Positions 11,507 through 22,175 of a DNA stretch of 64,000 nt are shown piece after piece. The notes beneath the pieces were generated by a model. It did not search any database and was not told the origin of the DNA. It was given only the letters and a program-made list of their open reading frames with translations. Positions within the stretch are counted from its first letter, which is position 1. Each line of letters opens with the position of its first letter. The stretch spans positions 99,646,001 through 99,710,000 of the forward strand of contig CM032233.1 in NCBI GenBank assembly GCA_019009955.1. The letters run 5' to 3'. The translations under genes and the position numbers were made by a program. This DNA comes from Riptortus pedestris. Its lineage: Eukaryota > Arthropoda > Insecta > Hemiptera > Alydidae.

Positions 11507-11879
11507 TTGAAATTTGAAGATGTTTATAGCCACAAGTGATGACTTAATGTCACTGGAAAATATTCTTCACATTGAGGACATTTATAAATTGAACTTGATT
11601 TACTCATTCCTGTCAGCAGTATCCAACTAGGCAGCGACATAGTTTATACCATTATCTTGAAAATTAAACACTATAATTTAGAAATGTCCAACGAAGTCAA
11701 TTAACGCGTCACAGTAAACAAATAAACAAAAGTAAATACGTATATGTTGAATAGTACTAATCAGATTAAATTATAAAGAATTTTAGAAGTTTAAGTACCT
11801 GAAAACATTTAATAAAAAAAAAAATTGGAATTTGCATTATTTTATTGTATATAGTAGGTTAATATTATGTCACTAGTTC

Positions 11880-11935
<56 letters not shown>

Positions 11936-12056
11936 TTATTTTTGTATATTATGAGTAAGATTGCTAACACTAAATGGGCCAGACTCAGGCTAAAATATGT
12001 TTATATTAGCCAATACATATCTATCTATCTATCTATACCTATATTTTCTACCCACT
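11507..12056. repeat. Insertion present only in the right arm
   Basis: The left arm reads straight through this point, so these roughly 550 bp were gained in the right arm or lost from the left. They include a (TA)n run at 11884-11932 and a ctat repeat near 12020. No termini were identified. Confidence 0.55.
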
Positions 12057-12391
12057 AAAAACTTATGATGCATCAGAGCTAATGTACAAGCAGTGTAACT
12101 AAAACTGGTTTTCACCAAATAAACCACATTTTTTTTATTATTTTTTATTTTATTACAATATACTGCATCTACTATTGTCATTATCGGTAGATGGACCTAT
12201 ATTTCCTGGAACAAACTAGTTTCAATTAAAAATGCATAAAGCCTTTTTATGACTTCTTCATCGTCTCTAAGGAGTTCCTTTAAGTTCGGTTTCAGGTTCA
12301 AAGCTCTTCTTGGAGATAAAGTAAATCAACTTTTATCCACTATAAGTTTAGCCAAAAATAATTATTTTTCAAGACAGGTCCCATTTGATTT

Positions 12392-12710
12392 TGTTGAGGC
12401 GCGGTACTGGCGAACGAAGTAAACAATCTTGGCAGTTAGTCTTTGAACGGCCATGTGTTCGCGAGTACCATGTTTGCTATAGAGAAGGAATAAAAAAAAA
12501 AAAGAGGTTAAGAAAGAACAGTCTAATAGTGCGCTTGTGTTTCCACGGGTTTGATATAGTGAGTTCTTTGTCTCCAGTAAATACAGGAGTCTCGTCGATC
12601 AACCGTGATTATCGCTTATGTTCATTATAGTTCATTTTTGTAATTTATTTGTTTAAATATAGCAATTATAAGTCATCAGGGTCCTCAATATTATTTCACA
12701 CGCCTTCATC
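12392..12710 (+). repeat. LTR (5') of the right gypsy copy
   Basis: Inverted match of the left LTR; followed by TTGGTGAAGCCGGACGTGAT at about 12710, the presumed primer-binding region. An open frame at 12385-12630 is merely LTR sequence. Confidence 0.6.
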
Positions 12711-13490
12711 ATTGGTGAAGCCGGACGTGATCTCAACGTATTTACAAGTGAGTACACCAATCTAAATTAGCAATCAAGCATTATTTTTTTTTGGCTTACT
12801 CACCACGGAAATGGATGATGAGATCAAGACTCCAGCCATAACCTCCAGCCTGGGAAGCCGCTTTTACACCAATTAATACGTAGCTGCCAATTTTTTTTTA
12901 AAGTGGCCCCCGACATTTTTTTCTGCGGTGCTAGACAGTCATCAAGCTATATTACGCCAGTAACTCCCGAAAAAAAAATTATGCCTGGTAGTTTTGCAGC
13001 TCGATATGTTTTACGAGATGTAATTGACCTGTTCCTTAATGTCCTTAATGAAAACTCATAAGAGACCCTTAAGTTGAGGATTATTAAGAGCTTCCGGGAG
13101 ACAGATAATTTATGGAGTAAAAAAACTCCTATAATATAAGCTTCTCGAAGACCGCCGATCATCGCACTGCGTCAATTCCCACAACTCGGTGACGGACGAG
13201 CTTGTTAAATCTATTTGGCTGACTCTATCGCGGAGGTTAGCGAACCTAGAGTCTGTGAGGTGGTAGCGTTGAAGCCTTCCAGCCCCTATCACCTAGAAGA
13301 TCGGCTACTAGAAACCCTTGAGACTCTCATGGAGCGAGTCATCGCACTGGAGACCAGACGACAATCGGACAAACCACCGACTCAAGCACTACGCTGTCGG
13401 AGTAAAAACAGAGATCGGCAGCTATGTTTTTAAAAATAAACCGATTCCACGACAAGGCAACTAAGTTCCCGTCACCATGCGCCTGGAAAC
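12711..13490 (+). pseudogene. Ty3/gypsy gag fragment, right copy
   Basis: Broken gag of the same element as the left copy. A frame reading SVTDELVKSIW is seen at about 13188-13222, immediately followed in another frame by LADSIAEVSEPRVCEV (13217 onward) and a coiled-coil-like LEDRLLETLETLMERVIALE stretch, the usual order in gypsy gag; the joint looks like an internal deletion. The zinc-knuckle area is frameshifted (PRQGN in place of the HDKATK reading of the left copy). Protease and RT are missing because the HINE at 13499 follows directly. Capsid and nucleocapsid are the normal products of this region; this copy cannot make them. Confidence 0.8.
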
Positions 13491-13498
13491 GATCAGCC

Positions 13499-14305
13499 GT
13501 ATATATATATCTGTTACCGCTCTAGCGTTTGCAATTATTGTTCAATCGTTACCAAACTCGATATTTAGACGTTTGATGTAAAAAGAACGGCTGAAATCAG
13601 ACCAGGGGGATAGGGGGGGGGGAGGAATTTCGAAATATCTCTGTTACCATACGTCGGATCAAAAATCTGCATAGAAACAATCTTATTGCAAATTAAATGT
13701 ACTATGAATATTGTTATATACATATTTTCCGTGTAATGAGTATTAACCGAGATATTTCGATATTATAGTTTTACGCTTTCAGTAAATCCCCGCTCCTACA
13801 AGTGTCATATTCATAATAAGCTGTTATATCATGAACCAATTCATTAAAGGATAAATACCAAATATTGTTTTCAACAAAGCTTTATTATACGAGATAAGAA
13901 CAAATACGTTCTGTACCCCCCCCCCCTTCTTCTGTTCTTGGATGATTAAAATCTGAGTTATTGAGATAGAAATTATTCTGATTCATTTCAAATAACTTCA
14001 CTAGCTGTAGTAAATAGTTTTTCAATAAAATTAATATGTTATACTTAGATATATTTCATTAATTGTTCATCATCCGGTCTAGAATAACTGTCTATTCAGC
14101 GCTGCGAAGTTGGCTGCCCCATTTTTTTATAATTCAGACGCTTTCCGTAAGAAGATATTATTAACTTGTAAATTGACTGAATGATTTCTTATTACCGTTT
14201 GTATTTATTCCCTTAGGATTCAATTATGTGTTACTAGTATGCAGATTTATCTGTTGTAAACCCACCCGTGGGAAATCGGCTTAGCTTACGCAGCTCCTAA
14301 TGGAC
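13499..14305 (+). mobile_element. HINE-like repeat, long form, 5'-truncated
   Basis: Starts inside the TA core and runs through the G-tract (ggggggggggag), both internal modules and the 3' end cttacgcagctcctaatggac plus T8. The end hairpin is damaged. A CGTGGGAA motif is retained near 14268. Confidence 0.8.
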
Positions 14306-14479
14306 TTTTTTTTATTTTTTCGATATTCTAACCAAACATATTTTATAATTTAAGCCACTTAGTAATTTTGATATGATTCAATATTCCAAACTAAAAGTGC
14401 ACACCTTATTGAAGAGCGATTACAACTGGCCTTCTTGAAATCTCAGTCAATACTCGAATGATTGACGGACTCATTTCTT

Positions 14480-14573
14480 AGTAGGTTAGATACCTATTTG
14501 AATATAATTTTCAAAAATTACCTCATAACTACAAAGCCAATAGATTATTTCCCTAGGGGGAAATCTCCTTAAA
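14480..14573 (-). mobile_element. HINE-like repeat, degenerate end fragment
   Basis: ttttcaaaaattacctcata...ccaatagattatttccctagggggaaatctcc is an eroded form of the palindrome end. Confidence 0.55.
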
Positions 14574-14944
14574 TATATAGTGAAGGCTAGAGGATGAGAG
14601 CGGGAGAGGTAGATGGGGATAGGGAGGCTAACTGTATAAGGCAGAACCCAGTAACCAGTAGGTGCAATTCAAATGCAGTAAGTAGTTGTCAGTTATTGTC
14701 CTCTCCACCTGTCAATTATATCACTTACTACTACCTACTCCCCTTCACCTTTATCTTTCCTCATAAGGGCTGCTCATATTAAATACAATTCTAAATGAAC
14801 CCTTGGTATTGTTCATTTATAAGCTAAGCTTTTGTATAATAATATAAAAATCTAGAATTCTGCGGCTATAATTTTTTAAAAGTTTTTTGATTACATGATT
14901 TGATGTTTTTTAATTAGATAAAAACAATACGTTTTATACAGATG

Positions 14945-14981
<37 letters not shown>

Positions 14982-15029
14982 TCCTTATCCAATGCGGATA
15001 AGAAAAAAATCATTTTAAAGAAATAAAAA
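14574..15029. other. No recognisable gene; (CA)n microsatellite
   Basis: A (CA)n run occupies 14947-14977. An open frame at 14594-14782 has no recognised similarity. Confidence 0.55.
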
Positions 15030-15230
15030 GTCCGCCACGCAGGGGCTGCGTTAACTAAACAGATTTCCCACGTGCGTCACGTATTTGCATTTGCCTCAAA
15101 ACGTAAAAGTTCAATGAGAACAATATTTGGAATTTAGGCTTCAAATAATGTGTTTCATAATATAGCTCCTTACTGGCAATATGACATAAGTAGGAGTGAG
15201 GGTTTAGTAAGTTATCTTAATTTAGTTTAG
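15030..15230 (-). mobile_element. HINE-like repeat, 3' fragment (cacgtatttgcat variant)
   Basis: gtccgccacgcaggggctgcg followed by the subterminal arm TTCCCACGTG and the cacgtatttgcat/aatatttggaatttaggc block. Nearly identical to 15431-15600 over its first 170 bp. Confidence 0.75.
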
Positions 15231-15430
15231 TTATTGAAAGTTTGTGATAAAAATCCAATATAAAAGTCAGAAATTATTAGGCCGTCGGGTAACTTTCTTA
15301 TGGGTAACTAACTTATTATTACAGAATGAATCTGAAAGAACATGTTAACAGGAAACACCGTTTCAAAACACTTAAGTTCATTAAAATTAAGAAAAAAAGT
15401 CTTAAGAAGGACCTAAACATGTTTATTTAA

Positions 15431-15864
15431 GTCCATCACGCAGGGGCTGCGTTAACTAAGCAGATTTCCCAAGTGCCTCAAGAACTCGTAAAAGTTCAAT
15501 GAGAACAATATTTGGAATTTAGGCTTCAAATAATGTGATTCATAATATAACTCCTTACTGGCAGTATGACATGAGTAGGAGTGAGAGTTTACTGAAGACC
15601 GAAAACTAAAAAAGTGCAAATATCTCGGTTAATAATCAAGATAGAGCAAAACGTACATAACAACATTTATCGAACATTTTATTTGCAATAAGATTGGTCC
15701 TATACTATTTTTCGATCCAAAGTTTAGCATCGGAGATATTTCGAACCCCTCCCTCCCTTCCACTGGCACGATTTCAACCATTAACGATCCTGATCTTTCA
15801 TTTTACATAAATACCGGGTTTGGTAACGATTATACAAAAATTACGACCACTAGAGCGTTAACAG

Positions 15865-15952
<88 letters not shown>

Positions 15953-16017
15953 TTTTGAAAGGACCTAATTTTCGTCATCTCCTGGGTAGGAACGATGGAC
16001 ATTAGAAGAAAGAGTAA
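15431..16017 (-). mobile_element. HINE-like repeat, 5'-truncated
   Basis: gtccatcacgcaggggctgcg at one end; (TA)n core at 15872-15914 running into (GA)n at 15915-15949. It stops after ggaacgatggacattagaag, before the palindrome. Confidence 0.78.
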
Positions 16018-16427
16018 CTTACATTTTGACTTACGTCATATCAACAATAATCTGTTATGGAATGAGCTACTTTATTCGAAGCTTGTGTAACAAATATTGT
16101 TTTCAGCAGATATTTACTAGATGATACACATAGAAATACGTTGTGTGATGTCGTCATCAATTAAGGTTTTTACGTTATTGACTCTAAAAAATTTATTTGA
16201 TCTATATGTCACTCGATATTTAACCGTTTCATTCAACATTAGTGATCATATTAGGTAATGGATGAAATCGGCCTTTGAGAGGGGGGGGGTATAATTGAAA
16301 ATATCTTGGTTATTGAGAGTTGGATAGAAAATGCGATATAGCCGATGTTTTTGGAATTTTAATTTTCTACAATTGTTGTTAAATATAATTTTTTCTTATC
16401 TTCAATATTAAGCGAGTTACGTGTATA
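16018..16427 (+). mobile_element. HINE-like repeat, internal modules of the long form
   Basis: Contains atatttaaccgtttcattca, ggatgaaatcggcc, a G9 tract and acaattgttgttaaa, matching long-form copies in the opposite sense to its left neighbour. Both ends missing. Confidence 0.55.
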
Positions 16428-16962
16428 AGCAGATTTACCTTAAGGGAAATCAGCTATTGAGGTCGTACTCATGACGCGAAAAATGTCTTCAAATGTCCAT
16501 CCCTCCTACCCAGTATATGACGAAAATGAGGTCCGTTCAAAATTATATATATATACACATTTTATGTAAAAAGACAGATCAAGTTCGTTAATGTGGCTGA
16601 AATCGGACCCGAGGGGGGATTTTCGAAAATTCGAAATATCTCCGTTATTATGCATCGGATCAAACAATAGTATAGATTCAGTTATATTGCAAATTAAATT
16701 TACTATAAATATTGTTATACACATTTATTCTCTATCTTGAGTATTAACCGAGATATTTCCATTTGTATTCTGTGTGTGGTCGGCAAAAGTCAGCGAGGTT
16801 CGGGACTTTCCGAAAGCTAGTTGGGCCGTTTCCGTAACTGTTCGTCCCTTGTGAATTGGTTTAGAGACTCGTTGCTACTACTGTTATTAGTTGGCAGATT
16901 TCTCTATTGTAAACATTCACGTGGGAAATCTGCTTAGTTTACGCAGCCCCTGCGTGACGGAC
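16428..16962 (+). mobile_element. HINE-like repeat, complete, short core
   Basis: agcagatttaccttaaggg palindrome at the start, only about 10 bp of TA and part of the block after the core deleted, and an intact end CACGTGGGAAATCTGCT, hairpin acgcagcccctgcgt and gacggac plus T6. Confidence 0.85.
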
Positions 16963-17069
16963 CTTTTTTGTTTTCAATCTCAGTAGACCCCACTTATAAA
17001 CGTCTGATTTTTTCTATGAGTAGTTGAGCACATTTCAAATTCTGTTTACAAAGGTGTCTTGCTATGAGA

Positions 17070-17159
17070 GAAATAGGGAATAAATGGCGAGATGAGATGG
17101 CTAGTGTTTCATAGGCCTACGTGGGAAATCTGCTTAATTTACGGAGCCCCTGCATGAGA
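17070..17159 (+). mobile_element. HINE-like repeat, 3' fragment
   Basis: tacgtgggaaatctgcttaatttacggagcc and cctgcatgag; the last bases have diverged. Same subfamily as the fragments at 4.9 and 61.6 kb. Confidence 0.65.
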
Positions 17160-17792
17160 TAATTGTGTTACTCCATTTGCTGGCAGGTTGTAAATATTAT
17201 TTGTGTCCAAATTATGCAAAATGAATGTCCCTGTTATTCCCTAAGAATTTATACGTATATTAAGGATACTAGCTTTTAACCGAGCCAAGATTGGTGGAGT
17301 AGAAGGGGATTACCTTGAAAAGGAGCGTTTGTATATCACCCAGATATAACAAGAGCAAATTGTTGGGCACCTATTTAGAAAGTCATGAAGCCGCCCAGAC
17401 TACGAAATATTTGCAGTTGTCAATAACGAATGGACCTTGGCTTGCTACCCTTTCATTAACCCATATCTCTGATAGCACGACTAAAACTTATTACCGCTAA
17501 TAGTCGCTCCTCGACTCTTGATGATAAATTTGACGGGCTCAGCTAAGGAGGCTTCACAACCAGCGCAAATGAATAGTTGCCCTAACAATTGCCCTGCTCA
17601 TCAGAACAATGGTACTCTTGTAATAATTCCTTACATGCACTGTTCCACGTTAATGTCTGATAAAACCCATAAAAGTGTAATTAATGTTGTAAAAACTTAA
17701 TACTAATTATTATATTTGACACGTCATTCAGAATTGAAATCTATAAAGACACTTATTATATTTAAAACTTGAATATGTTCTATATTTCTTTT
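17160..17792. other. No recognisable gene
   Basis: Two short open frames (17315-17500, 17518-17700) follow each other but show no recognisable domain. Confidence 0.5.
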
Positions 17793-18048
17793 AGCAGATT
17801 TCCCTTAAGGGAAATAAATTATTTAGGTTGTACTCATGACGCGATTTTTGAAACATTTCCTCAAATGTCCTTCGATCCTCTCCAGGAGATGACGAAAATG
17901 AGGCCAGTTCAAAACTGTATATATATTTGTCTGTTATCACTCTGGCGGTCGTAATTTTTGTTTTATCGTTACCAAACTCGATATATAAGCATTTTCTAGA
18001 CTCTTTTTGGGAAATATGCTTAGTTTACGCAGTCCCTGCGTGACGAAC
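17793..18048 (+). mobile_element. HINE-like repeat, miniature (about 256 bp) with both ends
   Basis: Intact start agcagatttcccttaaggg and end gcgtgacgaac before T5, but everything between gttaccaaactcgatat and gggaaatatgct has been deleted. It shows that both termini are kept while the middle is expendable. Confidence 0.82.
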
Positions 18049-18328
18049 TTTTTAACAATCGGAAAAGTATATATATACATTATTATTAAATTTGTCTTCA
18101 GCGGGCATAAATTGTAATTTCAATTTTGTTGAAAATTTGGTTGCATGAGCTTAAGAACCTACAGAGCCTACGATTTCGAATAGAACCTTTAATTTCCCAG
18201 TTTATCAACAATGAAATAAGCATTAACCAAGCCACTAGTGATTTACAGCTCGCCGAGGCCCTACAAATTCAGTTTATTCTTAATGGACGTGTGATGGGAT
18301 CGACAGCAAACACATATTATTCCGTTTT
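18049..18328. other. No recognisable gene
   Basis: An open frame (18126-18344) runs into the next HINE end; no domain recognised. Confidence 0.5.
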
Positions 18329-18815
18329 AGCAGATTTTCCTTAAGGGAAATCAGCTATTGAAGTTGTACTCATGACGCGATTTTGACGAAAATGAGGTCC
18401 GTTCAAAATTACACACACACACACACACAAATATATATATATGTATATATGTAACCACTCTAGCGGTAACAATTGTTGTCTTATCATTACCAAACTCAGC
18501 TTAGAAGCATTTTATGTTAAAAGAAAGATCAAGTTTGTTAACGGCTGAAGTCGGACCTGGTGAAAGAGGGGGTTTAGTGGTGGGAAATTTTGTAAACTTC
18601 GAAATATCTCCGTTATTATGCTGCGGATCGAGAAATTGTATAGAATCAACCTTATTGAAAATGTAATGCTCTATAAATGTTGTTATATACATTTTTCACT
18701 CTCTTGATTGTTATATCAATAATAAGCTGTAATATAATGGACCACTTTATTTGAAGCCTAAATACTAAATATTGTCCTCATTGAACTTTTACTTTATGAG
18801 ATATATGCAAATACG
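18329..18815 (+). mobile_element. HINE-like repeat, 3'-truncated
   Basis: Palindrome start (agcagattttccttaaggg), core changed to (AC)n then (AT)n at 18411-18447, G-tract weak. It stops at gcaaatacgtga, before the 3' arm and hairpin. Confidence 0.75.
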
Positions 18816-19069
18816 TGACGCAAATGGGTATTACATGGTGCAGAAAATTCGTGTCATTCATATTGGACGCAAAGATCAACGAATAAAGTATTTTTTTTTG
18901 TGGAAAAATGGACAACAATTAGTGGATCTTTACACAAGGTTAAAAATGAAAACAACAATTGATTTCAAATCAAAATGTACTAATCAACAACATCATAGCA
19001 CATAATTGATGATTCTTATGTAATATTAGTCAATGTAGAACGTAATAACGGATATATTTAAAGTTTTAT
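18816..19069. other. No recognisable gene
   Basis: AT-rich, no feature beyond a short open frame that begins in the HINE. Confidence 0.45.
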
Positions 19070-19410
19070 TCTTCTTATTCTGGACCCAATATTTTTATAT
19101 ATGCTTCATATTTTATGGCAAGGGTCTCCAATAAAAACATTTTTTTCGGTGCAAACTTTCTTGAAAGTAGCAATCTAAAATTAGATTTAATAAATATATC
19201 TTAGATGTAGGCACCTAGAAAAAGAATTATTAAGGGATTTGTTAAATTAATGTTATTAATTTTTTATATTTTCTTTGAAATAGGATAGCTCCTGAAGAGG
19301 TGGCGAGTAAGCCACGAAATATGTAGGGGAGTTTCAATAAAGTTTGGACCGAAAAAAATGTTTTTTATTGGAGACCCTTGCCATAAAATATGAAGAATAT
19401 TTAAGTTTTA
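19070..19410. repeat. Foldback element (copy 1)
   Basis: Inverted arms: ggcaagggtctccaataaaa (about 19125) against ttggagacccttgcc (about 19375). The right arm carries the conserved string cctgaagaggtggcgagtaa followed by gccacgaaatatgtagg; the left arm has lost its copy of this. See the entry at 19287. Confidence 0.7.
19287..19345 (+). ncRNA. Hammerhead-like hairpin motif in foldback element
   Basis: CTGAAGAG, then a stem GTGGC/GCCAC, then GAAA resembles the CUGANGA-stem II-GAAA core of hammerhead ribozymes with one extra base before the stem. No convincing stem III plus cleavage site was located, so this is a candidate only. Confidence 0.25.
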
Positions 19411-20165
19411 TAATTCATTCATTTCTAAACCTTCACACCTCTTCGTAAGAAATAAAAGTTTAAATATCATGTTCGACAAGAGCAAAATAAATTTAATTTT
19501 TGGGAGTGTTAAGAGACAAATATATATGTACGTTCGGTTTCCTTAATAAAACTTCAGTGAGTGTATAGCTGAAGTAAGGTATCATTTAATTCTAAATAGC
19601 TCCTGATTTTCACCCATCCGTAAGTAAGCTACACCTGAACTTTCTAACATGCGGCCAAACCGCCGGTTAATGGCTACCTTACATAAAAGCTCCTATACTA
19701 ACAATCACTGTTTGCCTTGGGAGGATGAGAAAAGATTTTATCAGTGATTGGGGCGTGGCGGGAGATAAGGATCAACAAACAAAATATTGGGGCTCCTTCT
19801 TCACAAGTTTTTTATGAGAATTGATTTAGTCGATAATCTCTGTTTGAGTGATGAAATTCACAAGAACAGGCTCTTCGGAGTGATTTGATCGTTGTCTTTC
19901 CACCCCATTTTAGAGTAACATCAAAGTGCTCCGGGAGAATACATGAACAAATTAAGACACCTACGTAATGAAATTAGAATAGATTAACTTATGCGTGAAA
20001 AATGTTACCACATTAAAATTTTAATTTGCACACAAAAACTGGGCTGAAACGGCAATATATACATTTTTAAACTTTATATTTATAAATTTGGATTAATCAA
20101 AAACAGAATAATGCTATGAATAACACTTATTGAAGATTTACTAGGTCTTATTGAAACCTCCTTTT
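19411..20165. other. No recognisable gene
   Basis: More mixed composition than its surroundings at 19600-19900; possible conserved non-coding DNA, but nothing specific is visible. Confidence 0.45.
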
Positions 20166-21045
20166 AGCTGATTTCCCTTAACGGAAATCAGCTATTGAGG
20201 TCGTACTCAGGACGCAATTTTCGAAATTTTTCTACAAATATCCATCGATCCTATATATATACAGTTTTGTCTCTATACTCTAGCGGTAGCAATTATTGTT
20301 TAATCGTTACCAAACTCAATATTTAGTCGTTTTATGTAAAAAGAAAGATCAAGTTCGTTAACGGCTGAAATCGAACCAGGAGGAGGGGGGGGGGTTTAGA
20401 GGGGGGGATTTGCGAAAATTCAAAATATCTCTGTTACTATACGTCGGATCGAAACAATCTATAGAAACAATCTTATTGCAAAATTCAATTTACTATAAAT
20501 ATTGTTCTATACATATTTTCCGTATAATGAGTATTAACCGAGATATTTGGATATTATAGTTTTACGTTTTCAGTAAACGCCCACTCCTACTAGTGTCTTA
20601 TTAATAATAAGCTGATATGTCATGAACCACTTCATTAAAAGGTTAAATATGGAATATTGCTTTCATTGAACTTTTTCTTTGTGAGATATGTGCAAATACG
20701 TACAGACCCCCCCCCCTCTTCTTTTGATCTGGAATTACTAAAATTTAAGTAATTGAGATTAAAATTATTCTGATTCATTAAAAAATACAGCATTAGCTTT
20801 AGTAAATAGTTTTCAATAAAATGAATGTGTTATATTTCATTAATGGTTTTTCTTTCCTCTCTAGAATTCAGGTTGGCAGGCCTGTTTGTTTACAATTCAG
20901 ACGCTTTCCGTTCTAGAGTTATTAACTTGTAACTGAATGATTTCTCATTACCGTTTGTATTTATTCACTTAATATTTGCGGTGGTGTTACCAGTATGTAT
21001 ATTTATCTATTGTAAACTTTCGCTTGGGAAATCTGCTTGAGGGAC
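20166..21045 (+). mobile_element. HINE-like repeat, long form, near complete
   Basis: Palindrome start with an intact arm agctgatttccc and one mismatch (ttaacgg); G9 and G7 tracts at about 20385-20408; both internal modules and a C8 tract at 20707. The end is shortened: gggaaatctgcttgagggac, with the hairpin deleted. Confidence 0.82.
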
Positions 21046-21099
21046 TTTTTTATATTTCACAATGAGGATAACATGTAAATGAGTAATGTTCAAAACATT

Positions 21100-21578
21100 T
21101 GTGTGTGCGTGTGCGCGCGGGCGTATGCGTGCGTGCGTGCGCGCGCCATAAAGCGATAGGGGTTGTCAATTCTTATCTGATACTAATGTAGCTCGATAAT
21201 TAACAATTCCATTTAAAATTAAAGACTATATTCACTAGTGGTCGAACTCTGACCAGGAGCAGTGATGGTTTATGGTACATGGGAACTGTAAACTACAAAA
21301 TATCTTTAATATTATTTGATATATCGAAAACGTTACGTGAAGTCTCGTTGTCAAGAGATGTCTCATAAATTTTGACTAACTCGAATATGCAATTTTTTTT
21401 TGTCCCTTTTCCAGCCTTCAGTAAACTATTCTACCCATGAGATTCTCAGCTTGAATTTCAAGTCAGGGGCTCCTTATTAAGGAAGAAATGTAAAAAAAGA
21501 ATGTTAAACGACAGCACCTATTTAGGATTCCAACACATGGGAAATATGCTTAGTTTACACAGGACATGTGTGACGGAC
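21100..21578 (+). mobile_element. HINE-like repeat, old degenerate copy
   Basis: Begins at a GT/GC-type microsatellite (21100-21146) in place of the TA core, then eroded forms of ggctgaaatcggacc and tcgaaatatctcc, and an end gggaaatatgcttagttt with gtgacggac. Confidence 0.6.
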
Positions 21579-22119
21579 GTTTCTTTTAGTTGTCATGCTT
21601 AATACTCCTAGTCGTTAGATATTCACTTTATGCAAAACTTTAATGCTTTTACTAAGGGAGATATACAGAAGTTAAGGTGGAATCTGATAACGTTCTGATT
21701 TCATATGCGTGTCATTTCCAGTCATGTCAACATGCTTTCGCTTGAGTATATTAAGAAATAATAGAGGCATTCATGCTTCTTTAACCTAACTTACTTTGCC
21801 ACGCAGGCTATATGATACGAATGTTAGTATTGTAGTAAGGTTATCCTTGTTTTTCTTTTCCGAAATATTTTCAAATCAATACTTTCCAGTAGAATAGGAA
21901 CGATAAAATCGCAAATACTAAAAAATAAACCAGGAGTCAAACTTGCATTTAACACCGATGAACTCCTAATAAGAAAAATGAATGCATATCCTTTCTGAGT
22001 ATAGCAAGTATATCTGATATAGCTTAGGGTATGCATGCATCGGCTTGCAAACGACTTGATATGCAAGAAAATTACGAAGTATAACACGTATACGCCACAT
22101 AGGAGATGTTGCCCAAATG
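21579..22119. other. No recognisable gene
   Basis: Overlapping minus-strand frames at 21824-22205 show hydrophobic stretches but no recognisable protein, and they end in a HINE scrap. Confidence 0.45.
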
Positions 22120-22175
22120 CCTATGGTAACATTTGACGTGGTTAATCTGGGTAGTTTACGGAGCACGTGACGGAC
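22120..22175 (+). mobile_element. HINE-like repeat, 3' scrap
   Basis: cgtggttaatctgggtagttt and gcacgtgacggac plus T6 are an eroded HINE 3' end. Confidence 0.55.

Larger units (their letters stand above)
10955..13497 (-). repeat. Right arm of the large inverted duplication
   Basis: Inverted counterpart of 1258-3345. Includes R2 (10965-11105), a foldback-family fragment (11270-11345), the LTR (12392-12710) and the gag fragment (12830-13490). It is cut at 13497 by a HINE. Confidence 0.8.
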
